Counted from the stretch's first letter, positions 1 through 11,004 are shown. The stretch is DNA of 64,000 nt from Deroplatys truncata (GCA_030765065.1 CM060989.1:41469501-41533500); one strand, 5' to 3'. The notes: generated by a model not told the origin, from the letters alone. Numbers and translations: made by a program.

Positions 1-716
1 CATTTCATTATAAATAGAAAGAGAACAGCGATAGTTAAAATTTTAAGAATTGAACGCTATATGCTACTTTAAAATACCCTACTGTTTCCATGCAATCGCG
101 ACAAGGAAACTTAAAATCGATGAGACTTGAAAAGAATGATAAGTATTGTACAATTCGAACCTTTAATAAGGGATGTCTCAGAAACGGCTTATGCCACGGA
201 AAATCTTATTTTAAGTAAACCGTGTGTTTTAAAGAGATCTATATTTTTGTGTAGTACGTTTTCGTCTGTCGCTTAACGTTTACCACTTTATAACTTATAC
301 TAAATTCCTTCAGAACGAAGAGGACTTCACAGCCTATTCCCAGAAAGTTCATTATATACATTTTATTTTTATGTAAATATTTTTAGTATGTGATATTTTA
401 ATCAAAGTAGTTAAACTCATTTTTTAAAAAAATCAAAATTTTCGAAAACTGTTCCATGTAAAGGGTAGTTGAGGGTGGGGAGATTTTCTTGTAAATCTTT
501 GTGTCGCATTTTTGGAAGATACCGAACCTAAATACTAAGTGTGGTATTTATCCAACTTTTCATTTTTGATCTATGCTGTTTACACACAAACCTTTTCCTG
601 AAAATGCGTTTTTTAGATTCAGGGGGCCTAAAATGTTTATTTCCGTCGAGATCTGTATAGAAGTTTTTGGTGGAATGCAATACCTCCTCTATGCAGTATG
701 TAAGCAAATACAATGG
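1..716 (+). repeat. RX repeat, A2 subfamily, cut by window start
   Basis: First of many RX copies. RX is a non-coding interspersed repeat recognised by comparing copies within this window. Landmarks in order: an end motif GACTTTCTCTACT, a stretch with ACAGCGATAGTCAAA, a central GATCTACATTTTTTGTGTAG, then CCAGAAAATTCAAGATATAC, GGGTAGTTTGGGGTGGGG, TACCAAGTTTGGTATTTATC, a CA-rich tract, TTTCACCGGAAAT (reverse strand TTTCCGGTGAAA), GGGTGGAATGCAATACTTCC, and a 3' end near AGTAGAGAAAGTAAAA. This copy starts inside the 5' half and is well diverged. Its CA tract is short and its 3' terminus is degraded. No reading frame is shared between copies. Transposon class is unknown. Confidence 0.8.
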
Positions 717-1054
717 TAAAATATATATATCAAATCAAAGGAGGAAATCTTAATAACTAAGACTGTACAAAGAACTGAAAACATAAACCTTTTTTTGCTA
801 TTTTCGAGATGGTTCTGAAGCAACGTCTGATTCTCATTCTGGAAGTCACGTTCGATTTCCGTCGACCACACACACAGACCTTGGGCTTTTCAGGTTTTAC
901 GTGGTCGGTATGGTAGAATTGAAGAAACCCCAAAATCTTAATATAAACCCAATGTATCATATATGATGCACAACCCCTAAAACACCCTTGATCTCCTCCC
1001 TCAAAATTAAAACAGAATTTTATCTCCTGAATATTCGTGTTATTTTAGTCTTTA
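717..1054. other. No recognised feature
   Basis: AT-rich sequence between an RX copy and a SINE. It matches nothing else in the window and shows no convincing coding or RNA feature. Confidence 0.5.
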
Positions 1055-1330
1055 ATAACACATCTTGGGTGGTTAGACCTCTCGCCTCCCACCAAGGCGG
1101 CCCGGGTTCTATCCCAGGAAACTGTATGTGGGATTTGTGGTGGACGAAGCGGTGGCTGGGCTGGTTGTCTCTGGTTTCCTCCGCCATTCATTCTACCAAC
1201 CTTTCCTGTCCTCAATTTCACCGTCATTTTATATCATCTCCTTCCTTATTATCATACCAGCTTCAGCTGATCACAAATTCCGGCTTTTCTATCCGATCCA
1301 AAAGCCTCCTCCTCCCAATATTTTCATTTT
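1055..1330 (+). mobile_element. tRNA-derived SINE, family S1, 3'-truncated
   Basis: A box A-like TGGTTAGACC is followed about 30 nt later by box B-like GGGTTCTATCCC. The body then reads GTGGTGGACGAAGCGG and CCGCCATTCATTCTACCAAC, as in the copies at 3953 and 30243. It loses similarity in the shared 3' body after the GCTGATCAC motif, so the tail is missing. The tRNA-like head points to polymerase III transcription, which is family knowledge and not shown here. A 127-aa open frame crosses it and is a by-product. Confidence 0.7.
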
Positions 1331-2517
1331 TTGGGCAAATGTGTTATATTTCGATCAGAGAAACGCATTAAGTATACAAATATAAATATAACTGCTGAAT
1401 TTATCTTGGGTCTCTAAATCTATGCCCTCGCCTTAAATCTGTATGAGTAATGGATAGAAGTTTTAGCAATTACGGACTTAAAATTTTCTCTCCTAAACAC
1501 ACATAACACAAAATCCAGACGTTAAGGAAAAACTGAATGGCACAAAGTAGTTGCTTAGAGAAAATCCGAAGTTCACGTAAATGGAAGAGTAAGACACATG
1601 AATAATGAGTAGTGTAAGGGAACATATTTGGAAATGTAACAGTTCCTTACAGCATTTCCTTTATGGAGCATTAGTAGCGCGCTACGAGTATACAAATGGC
1701 GTTGTATAAATTTAAATTTTATTTGCTGTTGTCTTGGCGAAGTAAAATTTCTCTCCTTTGCCGCTCCCACCGAAGTAAACAGTGGTCGCATTACTCCGCT
1801 GAAATATGCAATGTAAATGTTGTCGGTACTGCTGCCGGATCATCAGTCAGCCCTTGTTTTCTTTCTTCTCTTTCTTTCAGCAAGCCGCAAACAGAACTTC
1901 TCCTCTTCTTCTTTGAGTTTTTTTAAGAAAACGGAGACGCCCAAAGGATTTTTCTTGTTATTTTTCAATTCCGCTTTTTATTTTTATTTAAATTGGTCGG
2001 GAACACACCGGCCGGCTTCACAAGAAACTGCTTAGTCGCCGACTTGAGCGGTTGACTGACACATGACATAGCTACTGCGAGACCTGCATGTATATAGACC
2101 TGTTGCAGCAGCAAACCATGCTAGGCATGGCGCGATGGGAAAAAACCTCACCTCGTCCGCCTTGGCCTTGCTTGGTGCCTCAGAAAAGTAGGTTCTCGCG
2201 ACGCTGCGCTTCAAAAATGTCATATGTATGTGTTTGTTAAGTAGTCATTCAGTGCTGCAGCTCTGTAGTATTTCGGGAACAGCACGTTTCAAAACAGTGC
2301 TGATAACCAAACATCGGCGCCATAGGCACTGAAATAGGCGCAACTATTTATTCACTTACCACTTAGAACACATTTTGACATAATAGAACAGCATTGAAAA
2401 ATCAAATATTAAATTTACTAAATTTGACTATTATCTTAATGAACTGTAAATATTATTTCTTTAAACTTGTACTCTTCAGTTACCAAGTATTACTTTCTGC
2501 ACTATGTAAATTAAATA
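1331..2517. other. No recognised feature
   Basis: About 1.2 kb of mostly AT-rich DNA. The part around 2000-2220 is somewhat richer in G+C and includes several short open frames, none with recognisable protein similarity. It could hold an unrecognised repeat or regulatory DNA. Nothing can be supported. Confidence 0.4.
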
Positions 2518-2568
2518 GAGGAAATTGATATCGGGATTTCACCGAAATATACGTATGTTTTGAGGACT
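2518..2568 (-). repeat. RX 3'-end fragment
   Basis: The reverse strand carries the terminal RX motif around TTTCGGTGAAATCCC followed by sequence matching the end of RX. It abuts the next RX copy, which lies in the opposite orientation. Confidence 0.55.
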
Positions 2569-3209
2569 CACGTGTCTTTCTCTACTCTTGTAAAACTATT
2601 TTTACAAACGCTTATTCTCCATCTACTTCATGTTAATCCAGACAAAGATTTGCAGAAACTATCTTATTGCTAACTTTCTTACACGTGCAAGGGGAATATG
2701 GTAGGTTTAAGCGATAGGAAAATATATTAAGAGCTGGTTGCTATGTGGAGCATTCCATTGTCTTTGCATGTCCAGGACATAAAAAATTCAAACAAATAAC
2801 AAGGTATATCTCGGAAATGGCTCACGCCAAAAAAGTGACAAATTGTGTTTTAACGAGATATACATTTTTTTTTTGTGTGTAGTAAAATGTTGTCTACCTT
2901 TTACGGTTTACAAGTTATGCGAAAGTCATTCAGAACGAAGAGAACTTTTGGTGACATTCACAGAAAATTAAAGATATAGATTTCATTTGCCATGAAAATA
3001 TCTGTGGCAATAATTTGTATCACAATAATGTAAATGCCAGAGTGATTGTAGTGTAAATAAGCATTATTGTATGACATTGATTTGAGATGTTTGCTAATTA
3101 TACGCATTGTTAGGAAATAAGTTTACACGGCCTCACTGAAACTGACAATAGGAGCGGATAACAATGAGCGAGGGGGTGAGTTGAATATTAATTAGAAGAG
3201 ACAAACAAA

Positions 3210-3380
3210 TGACGTCAGATTGGCGCGCTTTTCTTAGAAATGGCGGGAATTTCTTCCCTAGAGCATATGTTTTCATAAATTTGATTGGATATAAAAATAG
3301 ACGCTAATGTTGGCGCGTTTTATTAACCAACAGCAGCTCGGTTATAATGTTTAGGCATATCGGGGTGTGGGAGTATAAAA
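3210..3380 (+). promoter_or_regulatory. Promoter region of the G1 LTR
   Basis: Upstream of TATAAAA (3374-3380) are a perfect CRE palindrome TGACGTCA (3210-3217) and two TTGGCGCG motifs (3220-3227 and 3310-3317) resembling E2F sites. The G1 copy at 31533 keeps TGACGTCA at 31743-31750, while the copy at 42781 has lost it. Function is inferred from motif matches only. Confidence 0.45.
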
Positions 3381-3407
3381 AGCTAAAGCCAGAGGCAAGT
3401 ATTGCCC

Positions 3408-3545
3408 AGTTCAACAAAATCATCCACGCGTTACACGTTGCTGAGTCCAACAGAATCATTCAGAAGTTAAACGTCGCTTAGTTCTTCAGAATCGTTCGCG
3501 AGTTACACGTCGCAATTCTACAGAATCTCTCGCGTCTTAAAGTTT
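3408..3545 (+). repeat. Tandem repeat inside the G1 LTR leader
   Basis: About four imperfect units of 33-40 bp, each built around CAGAATC followed by GAGTTACACGTCGC. They begin some 30 bp after the TATA box, in the expected 5' leader of the LTR transcript. Other G1 copies have a different unit length and number. Confidence 0.65.
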
Positions 3546-3768
3546 GTTACAAATGTGAAACACGCGAATTAATAATGTGCAGTAAATAAGTGATTACAGT
3601 GATATTAGAAAATATAACAGTTTCAGTCTGGCGTGTATCAAGAGTCAATATGTGAACTTAATTAATTGTGACGGTAATAAAAGTGTAAAAACAAATTCTT
3701 TTTTCAGTGTTATCTTTGAGTAACAAATCCTTTCCGTTTACACACCTTGATCAAGATATATGCTCGAC

Positions 3769-3769
<1 letters not shown>

Positions 3770-3816
<47 letters not shown>
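3770..3816. repeat. (AAT)n microsatellite in the LTR
   Basis: About 15 AAT units lie in the downstream part of the G1 LTR. The other G1 copies lack it, so it expanded after this insertion. A TAGCTAGCC motif follows, as in the other copies. Confidence 0.9.
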
Positions 3817-3952
3817 GCTAGCCGGAGGATAATGAACCCAACATTCAAAGTAGTAAAACAATAACAGGCGCCCAACAATAGATAACACGAAGTTACCGCG
3901 ACAAATTGGCTCCCATACGTGGTGCATATAAACATGAAGCATATTCCAACTA

Positions 3953-4237
3953 ACGAAGCGGCGTCTGGGCGGGTTTTTCCCCGGGTTCTCCGGTTTCCCC
4001 CGCCATTCATTCCACCAGCTGCTCCATCATCACCTTTCCATTTCACCAACATTTCGCTTCATCTACTTCCTTCATCCCACACCAGGCATCGGGCTGATCA
4101 CCCATCCTGGATGTTCTGTCTGATCCATGAGTGTCTGCTCCTCGACGGGCCTCTGACCCCAGGCACCCGCTTGTAAGTCCTGGGGGGTGTAAGTCCTACA
4201 TAAGAGGAGGGTAAACAGATAATGAATAAATGAATGA
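3953..4237 (+). mobile_element. SINE S1, 5'-truncated, nested in the LTR
   Basis: It starts inside the S1 body (ACGAAGCGGCGTC), so the tRNA-like head is missing. It ends with an ATGAATAAATGAATGA tail and is flanked by a 12-bp duplication ATATTCCAACTA (3941-3952 and 4238-4249). The 3' body includes GCTGATCACCCATCCTGGAT and TGCTCCTCGACGGGCC. This is the third layer of an RX, LTR, SINE nest. Confidence 0.85.
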
Positions 4238-4644
4238 ATATTCCAACTAGCTAACAAATAATCCACTTCATATCTTAAACATATGATATTCTAATCAAAA
4301 TCCTTATAACCATTTTTGATAAAATCAAAATTTTTTAAAAATGTTACACGTAAAGGATAGATTGGGGTGGGGAATTTTTTTGAAAATATTCGTGTCGCAT
4401 CCTTGGAAGATACTGTACTCATACACCAAGTTTGGTATTTATCCGACTTCAGGTTTTTGAGTTATAATGATCACGGACACCAGACCGTCTGTATAGACGG
4501 ACATGTTTCTAAAAATGCATAATTTGATTTCACGTCACCTCAAAATATATGTTTTCGTTGAAATATCGGTATCCAATTTTTGGGTGGTGTGCAATACTTC
4601 CCCTACTTACTACAGGTATAGTAGAAAAGGTAAAAAGAAAAGAA

Positions 4645-4684
4645 GGTAGAGAAGGTATTGCATCTCACCCAAAAATTCTATATC

Positions 4685-4743
<59 letters not shown>

Positions 4744-5345
4744 CAGACTAACTCCAAAAGGAATAGTTGTATTTAAGTTCAGTATCTTCCAAAGATTCGA
4801 CACGAAGATTTTCAGGAAAATTCCTCCACCCTCAAATATCGTTTATGTAGAAAATTTTTCGGATTTTTTTGTTTTTAAAAAATGGTTGCAAACGTTTTGA
4901 CTAAAATACAATATACTATATATATTTACATGACAAATAAAATGCATATATTGAATGTTCTGGGAATAGCCTATGAAGTGCGCTTTATTCGGAAAGAATT
5001 TTATATAATCTTTTATATAACTAGTAAACGTTAAGCGACAGACGAAAACGTACTACACAAGAAATGTAGATGTCTTTAAAACACACAATTTATTTAAAAT
5101 AACCTTTTTGTGGCATAAGCCATTTTGAGGCAGCATGGAAACAGTATGGAATTTTAAGAGCAGCATATAGTGTTCCAGTTCCTAAACATTTAACTATCGC
5201 TGTTGCCTTTGTATCTATAACGAAATGTGTAATGTAGCTGTTTCTGCAAACTTTTATTTGGATTAAAATTTAGTAGATAGACAAGTAAGCTTTTCTAAGA
5301 ATAATTTCTATCCCTCTAATAAACAGTATAGAGAAACTCATGGTT
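4645..5345 (-). repeat. RX repeat, A2, nearly complete, inverted to the previous copy
   Basis: On the reverse strand it runs from a degraded TTTCTCTATACTG near 5333 down to CACCCAAAAATTC at 4668-4680, just past the end of the preceding plus-strand copy. The two 3' halves lie tail to tail. Its CA tract has expanded into the long GT run at 4687. Valine/cysteine-rich open frames across it are by-products of the GT repeat. Confidence 0.85.
4687..4741. repeat. (GT)n microsatellite inside RX
   Basis: About 27 uninterrupted GT units at the place where other RX copies have a short CAGACACACACAC tract. The microsatellite has clearly grown from a seed carried by the repeat. Confidence 0.95.
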
Positions 5346-5364
5346 GTTTTATTTAGGAACGTTC

Positions 5365-5425
5365 AAAAGTATTTCTGGTGAAATCTCTTCATCGAATTTT
5401 TAGATGGAATGCAATACATCCAGAT
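5365..5425 (+). repeat. RX 3'-end fragment
   Basis: Contains TTTCTGGTGAAATCTC and GGAATGCAATACATCC in the order of the RX terminus. No other part of RX is attached. Confidence 0.6.
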
Positions 5426-7134
5426 AGGTAAATAAGCACCTAAGAAATCACTAGGGTTGATAAAAATTGTGAATACCTGTGGTGTAGCTATGCAGATGAA
5501 CTTCTCTACGAAAGGATTTTACCGGTTGATTCCAATTAGCTAGAGAAGTGGTGAAACTGCCTGCTTCCGATATCTCCGTCATCAGTTTTAAGAAATTTTC
5601 CATTAAGTGATTGCAACTCTTTTGGGTAATAGAGGCTACTTCGTGACGGATGAGCCTCTTTTTTCTTATCTTTCAGAGAGATTATTCTCGATCACGTACT
5701 GCCAATATATTCCAACAAAAACGTTACACGGTGCATTTGTTAAGGGGTCTATTTAGTAATAGCATGCATTCACCTCCAGCCCCGAATTTACTCTTTCCCT
5801 CTATAATAAAGTAGAAGCTTCGCACGTAAGCATACTTTTATTTTGCATCCTGACCATGTTAAAATAGGATCCTGCAGTTTACATGTGAGTTATTATTTAT
5901 TGTAGCTATGTATTTCGTAAGGAAAATAAGGTATTAAACACACTGGTGCATTTCCGCATTTTCTACGAACACTGAATGGCTTTTAGTTTTCCGCCAGCAA
6001 ATATATCACTAAACTGGAGCAAAAATGGTCCGCAAGAGTTGTAAGTTAAAATCAAATTAAAAATCCACTCTATTTCAGGGAATGAGTAAATAAATAAATA
6101 AATAATATAAGTACTTAATTCAGAGCAGTGAAGCTTGGTAATCTCTTGTAAAAGGGTACAATAAACAACCCGGTTTCGCAGCATTTTTGTATTTTGAAAG
6201 TAATATTGTCTTGGATTACATCCCTCATCATCAGTGACTTGCATCAGCAGTAAAGTAAAGATTCTGCGGCTGAAACGTCGTCGTTATGGGTGATGTTGGA
6301 GGTTCACTCAAACAGATACGTCGAGACTTTTTGCAGTGTAGTTCTTGTGTAACAGTGGCAGCAATGTATAATGTGCGTGTGCGGGATTCACTCAAACTGG
6401 TTACATAACATTTTCATAAATATCGTCGGTGGCACTCAAGAATCTATCATATTCCCCTACTTTTCACACACATGTTAACAGGCATTCAGACACTAAATTT
6501 CTTTTTGAGAGACATTTCTGCTCCATCTTATCTTTGTAAACATCAAGATTCTTTTTCTGTAATAATTTCTTTGTGAAGTATGTCATTTATTTTTTTTTCT
6601 GTAACTTTTAATGCCTTCTTTGTTCGACGAGGCCGTCGATTTGGGTAGCCAGGGGGGATGTAGCATGTGAGGTGGTAATATTGTAATTTGTGGTTGGTAA
6701 CATTATATGGTGACTCTTTAGGTTGGTAGTACGGACCGGTAATGATGTAATGGGAGTGGGGGTAAAACCGGTTGTATCTTGTGGTAGCGTGTAGGACGCT
6801 CTCTCTTCTAATGTAACCAGCGAGCAGTGCAGACGTGTTAGGACATGACGTTTCGTCAAGCAGAAGATAAAATGTTATCATCTTTAATTAGCAATATATT
6901 CTGTACATCTAAATTCATAACATGTAGTTTATTAACGTGGATAGTTCCTTCCTTCCTCATAATGATTTAGGAATATCTAAGTAGTTTTCAAGTGTTTTAA
7001 GCAATGTATTAGCTTGCCCCCGTCGGACCTCGTGTTAGTTTGGGATTTTGATTCTGGTACCATGCTCTACTCCCCCTGACATGAGAAAATAAAAGAGGTT
7101 TCGACAATATATTTAAGTAGCAGAAGTATTGGAA
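5426..7134. other. Unassigned region with one orphan open frame
   Basis: No repeat shared with the rest of the window was recognised here. A short (AAAT)n run sits near 6088-6105. A 112-codon open frame lies on the minus strand at 6543-6881. It is tyrosine-, proline- and histidine-rich, ends in a basic lysine-rich stretch, and has no signal peptide I can see. I do not recognise the product and it may be chance. Confidence 0.3.
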
Positions 7135-7375
7135 TCCACTAAAAAAAATTCGATGTCGAGTTTTTACCAGAAATGCATGTTATAAGCCCCCTGAACCTAA
7201 AAAATGGAATTTTTAGGGAAAGGTTCACATATTCAGTACCATCCAAAGATACAACACAAACATTTTCAAAAATCTCCCCCACACAAACTTCATTTCAATG
7301 GAAAATCTAAAAATGTTATTTCTTCAAATATGGCTCTAACGATTTTATTAAAACGGGTAAGGTACTTATAAGACA
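7135..7375 (-). repeat. RX 3'-half fragment
   Basis: The reverse strand matches RX from the AAAATCGTTAGAGCC region to the TTTCACCGG-like terminus, with a shortened CA tract. It is joined head to head with the following plus-strand 3' half. Confidence 0.75.
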
Positions 7376-7858
7376 TATTTGTCATATCTTATGGTTGATC
7401 AGTTATATCAAATTAAATAAAATTCCTTCCGAATGAAAACTTCGCAGAACATTACTAGAAAATTCAAGATATACACCTTATTTGTTATGCAAATATCTTA
7501 AACACAGATGTGATATTTTAATCATAAATGATAGAGGTATTTTTGAGAGAATATAAAATAACTAAGCATTTTACATGCAAAGGGTAGGTTGGGTTGGGGT
7601 ATTTTCTTTAAATTCATATCGCACCCTTGGAGGATGGTGAACTTAAATACCAAGTTTGGTATTCACCGAGGCTTTTCCGTTTTTTGGACTACGCTGATAG
7701 AAACACAGACCTTTTTTTCTAAAAATGTTTTTTTCTGTGGATTCAGCGAGCCTCAAAACCTGTATTTTCGTTGACATCTCGGTTTCGAATTGTTTAATAA
7801 ATTCGCAGTACTTCGTCTACTCACCTACTATAGTAGAGAAAGTAGTGGTAGAGAAGTA
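7376..7858 (+). repeat. RX 3' half, A2-like
   Basis: Starts at the central TTACCAGTT-like region, passes GAAAATTCAAGATATACACC and TACCAAGTTTGGTATTCACC, and ends at GTAGAGAAAGTAGTGG. With the previous entry it forms an inverted pair lacking both 5' halves. Confidence 0.75.
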
Positions 7859-7924
7859 AAAATTATGTTGTTCATACGGTCCCTAGAGTAACCCCAACAC
7901 AGTAGTAAAAGAATTTAAAAAATC

Positions 7925-8787
7925 TGATGTGTTACACTCACATGACTTTCTCTACTCTTGTACAATCTAATTTTACAAACGCTTATTCTCCATATGCTTC
8001 ATGTTAATCGAGATATCGAGATGTCAATCTTATTGGTAATATTCAGTAGATGCAAGGGGAATATGGTAGCTTTTAAGCGATAGTCAAATATTTTAACGCT
8101 GGTTGCTATGTGGCGCATTCCATTCTCTTTGCATGTCCAGGACAAAAAAAAATGAATAACGAATTTGAGAAAAAGTATAAGTATTGGAAAATTTAAAGAA
8201 ATAACAAGCAATATCTGAAAATGGTTCACTCTACACAAGAAATGTATATGACATAAGTTGTGTATTTTAACGCGATCTACATTTTTTGTGTAGTAACATT
8301 TTGTCTATCTCTTATGGTTTACCAGTTATGCAAAAGTCGTTCACAGTGAAGAATACTTTTGGAGACATTCCCAGAAAATTCGAGATATACATTTCATTTC
8401 TCATGACATTATCTTAAACATATGATATTTTCATCAAAATCGTTAGAGCCATTTTTGAGAAAATTAAAATTTTCGAAAAATCTTCCATGTAAAGGGTAGT
8501 CTGGGGTGGGGGGGATTTTCTTGAAAACCTTCGTGTCGCATCTCTGGAAGATACTGAACCTAAATACCAAGTTTGGTGCTTATCCAACTCTTCGTTTTTG
8601 AGTTATGCTGTTCACAGACACACAGACACACACACACACAGACACACACACACGGACATTTTTCCAAAAATGCTTTTTTTGGATTCAGGAGGTCTCAAAA
8701 CATGTATTTCCGGTGAAATCTCGGTATCGAATTTTTGGGTGGAATGCAATACTTCCCCTACTTACTATACGTAGTAGAGAAAGTAAA
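7925..8787 (+). repeat. RX repeat, A1, full length
   Basis: A good example of a complete A1 copy, from AATCTGATGTGTTACACTC and CATGACTTTCTCTACTC to CGTAGTAGAGAAAGTAAAA. The CA-rich tract is at about 8617-8655. It is followed immediately by the 5' end of an A2 copy. No flanking duplication is obvious. Confidence 0.9.
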
Positions 8788-10505
8788 AATCTGATTTGAT
8801 ACATTCACGTAACTTTTTTGACCTTCTATGTTTACTAGTCGGTATACAAACCATTCATACTAAGGCTTATTTCTGCTACATTTTTTTTTTTTAGTTTCTC
8901 TACTGCGTATAATAAGTAGGGGAAGTATTGCATTCCACCCAAAAATTCGATACCGAGATTTCACTGGAAATACATGTTTTGACACCCCCTGAATCCAAAA
9001 CAGTATTTTTGGAAACATGTCCGAGTATGTGTCTGTGAACAGCAGAACTCAGAAACGAACAGTCAGATAAACACCAAACTTGGTACTTAGGTTCAGTATC
9101 TTCCCGAGATGCGACACGAAGGTTTTTAAGAAAATCCCCCAACCCCAGATTAACCTTTACATATAACATTTTTCGAAAATTTTAATTTTCTCAAAAATGG
9201 CTCTAACGATTTTGATTAAAATATCATATATTTAAGATACTTTCATGACGAATAAAATGTATATTTTGAATTTTCTGGGAATGTCTCCAAAAGTATTCTT
9301 CATTGTGAACGGCTTTTGCATAACTGGTAAAACATAAGGTATAGAGAAAATTTTACTACACAAAAAATGTAGATCGCGTTAAAATACACAAGTTAGGTCA
9401 TATACATTTTTTTGTTTGTTTAATGAACCATTTTCGAGATATTGCTTGTTTATTCCCTTAAATTTTCCAATACTTATATTTTTTCTCAAATTCGTTGTTC
9501 ATTTTTTTTGTCCTGGACTTACAAAGAGAATGGAATACTCCACATAGCAACCAGCTCTTAAAATATTTGACTATCACTTAAAGCCTACCAAATTCCCTTG
9601 CATCTAAAAGAAAATTAGCAATAAGATTAAAATCTCGATTAACATGAAGCATATGGAGAATAAGCGTTTGTAAAAATAGTTTGTACAAGAGTAGAGTAAG
9701 TCATGTGAATGTAGCACACCAGATTTTTTCTTTATTTGCTACATTTTAATCAAAATAAGCCTTTGCAGAAATAGCTACATTACACATTTCGTTATAGATA
9801 CAAGGGAACAGCGACAGTCAAAATGTTTAAGAACTGGACGCTATACGCTGGCCTTAAATTCCACACTGTTTCCATGCAAACGCGAGAAACGACTATGTTG
9901 AAAGGACTTGAAGAGAACGACCAAGAAATGAACAATTTGAACCTTTATTAACGGATACCTCAGAAACTGTTTATTCCACAAAAAATTATTTAAAAAAATT
10001 GTGTTTTAAAGACATATACATTTTTTGTGTGGTACGTTTTCGTCTATCGCTTAACGTTTACCAGTTACCAAGATTATACCAAATTCCTTCCGAATAAAGA
10101 GGACTTCACAGGCTATTCCCAGAAAATTCAAGTTGTGCTTATTATTTGTCATGAAAATAGCTTAAATATATTGTATTTTAATCAAAATCGTTATGGCCGT
10201 TTTTTGAGAAAATAAAAAAAATTCACAAAATGCTTCATTTAAAGGTTAGTTTGGGGTGGATGATCTTGTTCAAAAACTTCCTGTCGCATCCTTGGTAAAT
10301 CCTGAACTTAAATAGCAATTTCGTATTGAGTTATGCTATGCAAGGACACACACACACACATAAATAGAGACACATACCGGAAGACCCTTTTTTGGTTCAG
10401 GGGACCGTAAATATGTATTTACGGTGAAATTTAGACATCGAATTTTGGGTGGAATAGAATACCTCTTCGACTTACTGTAAGCACGTAAAAAAGAAAGTAA
10501 AAATA
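8788..10505 (+). repeat. RX repeat, A2, split by a minus-strand A1 copy
   Basis: The 5' part is 8788-8884 and the remainder 9737-10505. Removing the inserted A1 copy and one TGCTACATTTT restores a continuous A2 sequence (TTTCTGCTACATTTTAATC). The 3' end near 10490 is degraded. Confidence 0.85.
8885..9736 (-). repeat. RX repeat, A1, full length with an 11-bp target duplication
   Basis: Flanked by TGCTACATTTT at 8874-8884 and 9737-9747, so the boundaries of one RX insertion are known here: 852 bp. In its own orientation it starts AATAAAGAAAAAATCTGGTG and ends GTAGAGAAACTAAAAAAAA. An A-rich 3' end with an 11-bp duplication looks more like retroposition than cut-and-paste transposition. The inverted end motif argues the other way. 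Confidence 0.8.
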
Positions 10506-11004
10506 TAAACATGGTTAAGTTTTTAAGGAAAAACAAAAGAAACATTGAATAAAACAGTAAGACGCAAGAAAGGAGAAACAGCAAAGGGAAGAGGGGAAGG
10601 ATGAGTATGGCGGGCTAAGTCTGTCAAGACACTACTCATGGTGCAAGGTTGGGGTACCTGGCAACCGAATAGCACATGTGGTGCAGAGAAAGCAAGGCTA
10701 TCTGTGCACAGGTTAAGGTGGCAACTAGAAAAATATTGTAATAAATTTATGTAAAATAATATGCTCAAATAAAATTGAAATTGAAATATTTCAACTATTT
10801 TTTTTGAGCTAATAACCCAAAATCGTCTCAAATGCAACAAAGACCATTTGTTAGTCATAATTGAACACTTTCAAAGAATACCTTTTAAAAGAAAAGCTAA
10901 ATTTGAGATTAGGGCTCAGGGTCTCTCTCTTTCTCACAATATACTTAATATTTTTACCCTTTATATTGTATCGAATTCAATTAAACTTGAAATGCAACGA
11001 CCAC
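10506..11004. other. No recognised gene; possible retroelement 3' end
   Basis: Around 10755-10790 the run AATAAAATTGAAATTGAAAT resembles the simple-repeat tail of a LINE or SINE, but no body could be identified. Open frames here show no similarity I recognise. Confidence 0.25.

Larger units (their letters stand above)
3003..4270 (+). mobile_element. Solo LTR, family G1, containing a SINE
   Basis: It begins TGTGGCAATAATTTG and ends ATCCACTTCA, between direct TATC repeats (2999-3002 and 4271-4274) inside an RX copy, which fixes both boundaries. It carries TATAAAA at 3374-3380, AATAAA at 3676-3681, and a tandem repeat just downstream of the TATA box. Without the SINE and its duplication it is about 971 bp. 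A 4-bp duplication with TG...CA ends is typical of Ty3/Gypsy-type LTR elements. No gag-pol sequence is present, so this is a solo LTR left by recombination or a non-autonomous relative. Confidence 0.85.
2569..4640 (+). repeat. RX repeat, A1 subfamily, split by an LTR insertion
   Basis: RX A1 runs from the end motif TCTTTCTCTACTCTTG at about 2575 to 3002 and resumes at 4271 through TACTTACTACAGGTATAGTAG near 4630. The two halves join exactly when the G1 LTR and one copy of the TATC duplication are removed, giving the usual AAATATCTTAAACATATGAT. It is therefore an older insertion than the LTR inside it. Confidence 0.85.

Noticed and set aside
1690..2225. Possible host exon
   Set aside because: Slightly different composition only; no splice-site pair, protein similarity or conserved frame could be identified by eye.
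3408..3545. Possible CRISPR-like array (regular short repeats)
   Set aside because: Units are imperfect and contiguous with no unique spacers, and the setting is a eukaryotic LTR.
3830..3925. GGCGCCCAAC and TTGGCTCCCATACGTGG as a primer-binding site following the G1 LTR
   Set aside because: Both strings lie inside the flanking-duplication boundaries of a unit ending in CTTCA, and a similar string is inside the G2 LTR, so they seem to be LTR sequence.
3003..4270. Reading the G1, G2 and G3 units as host promoters or non-coding RNA genes
   Set aside because: TG...CA ends, 4-bp target duplications and clean restoration of the interrupted host sequence show they are inserted LTRs.
4549..4900. 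Two open frames rich in Cys-Val repeats
   Set aside because: They are translations of the GT microsatellite inside an RX copy; the flanking residues follow RX, which is non-coding in all copies.
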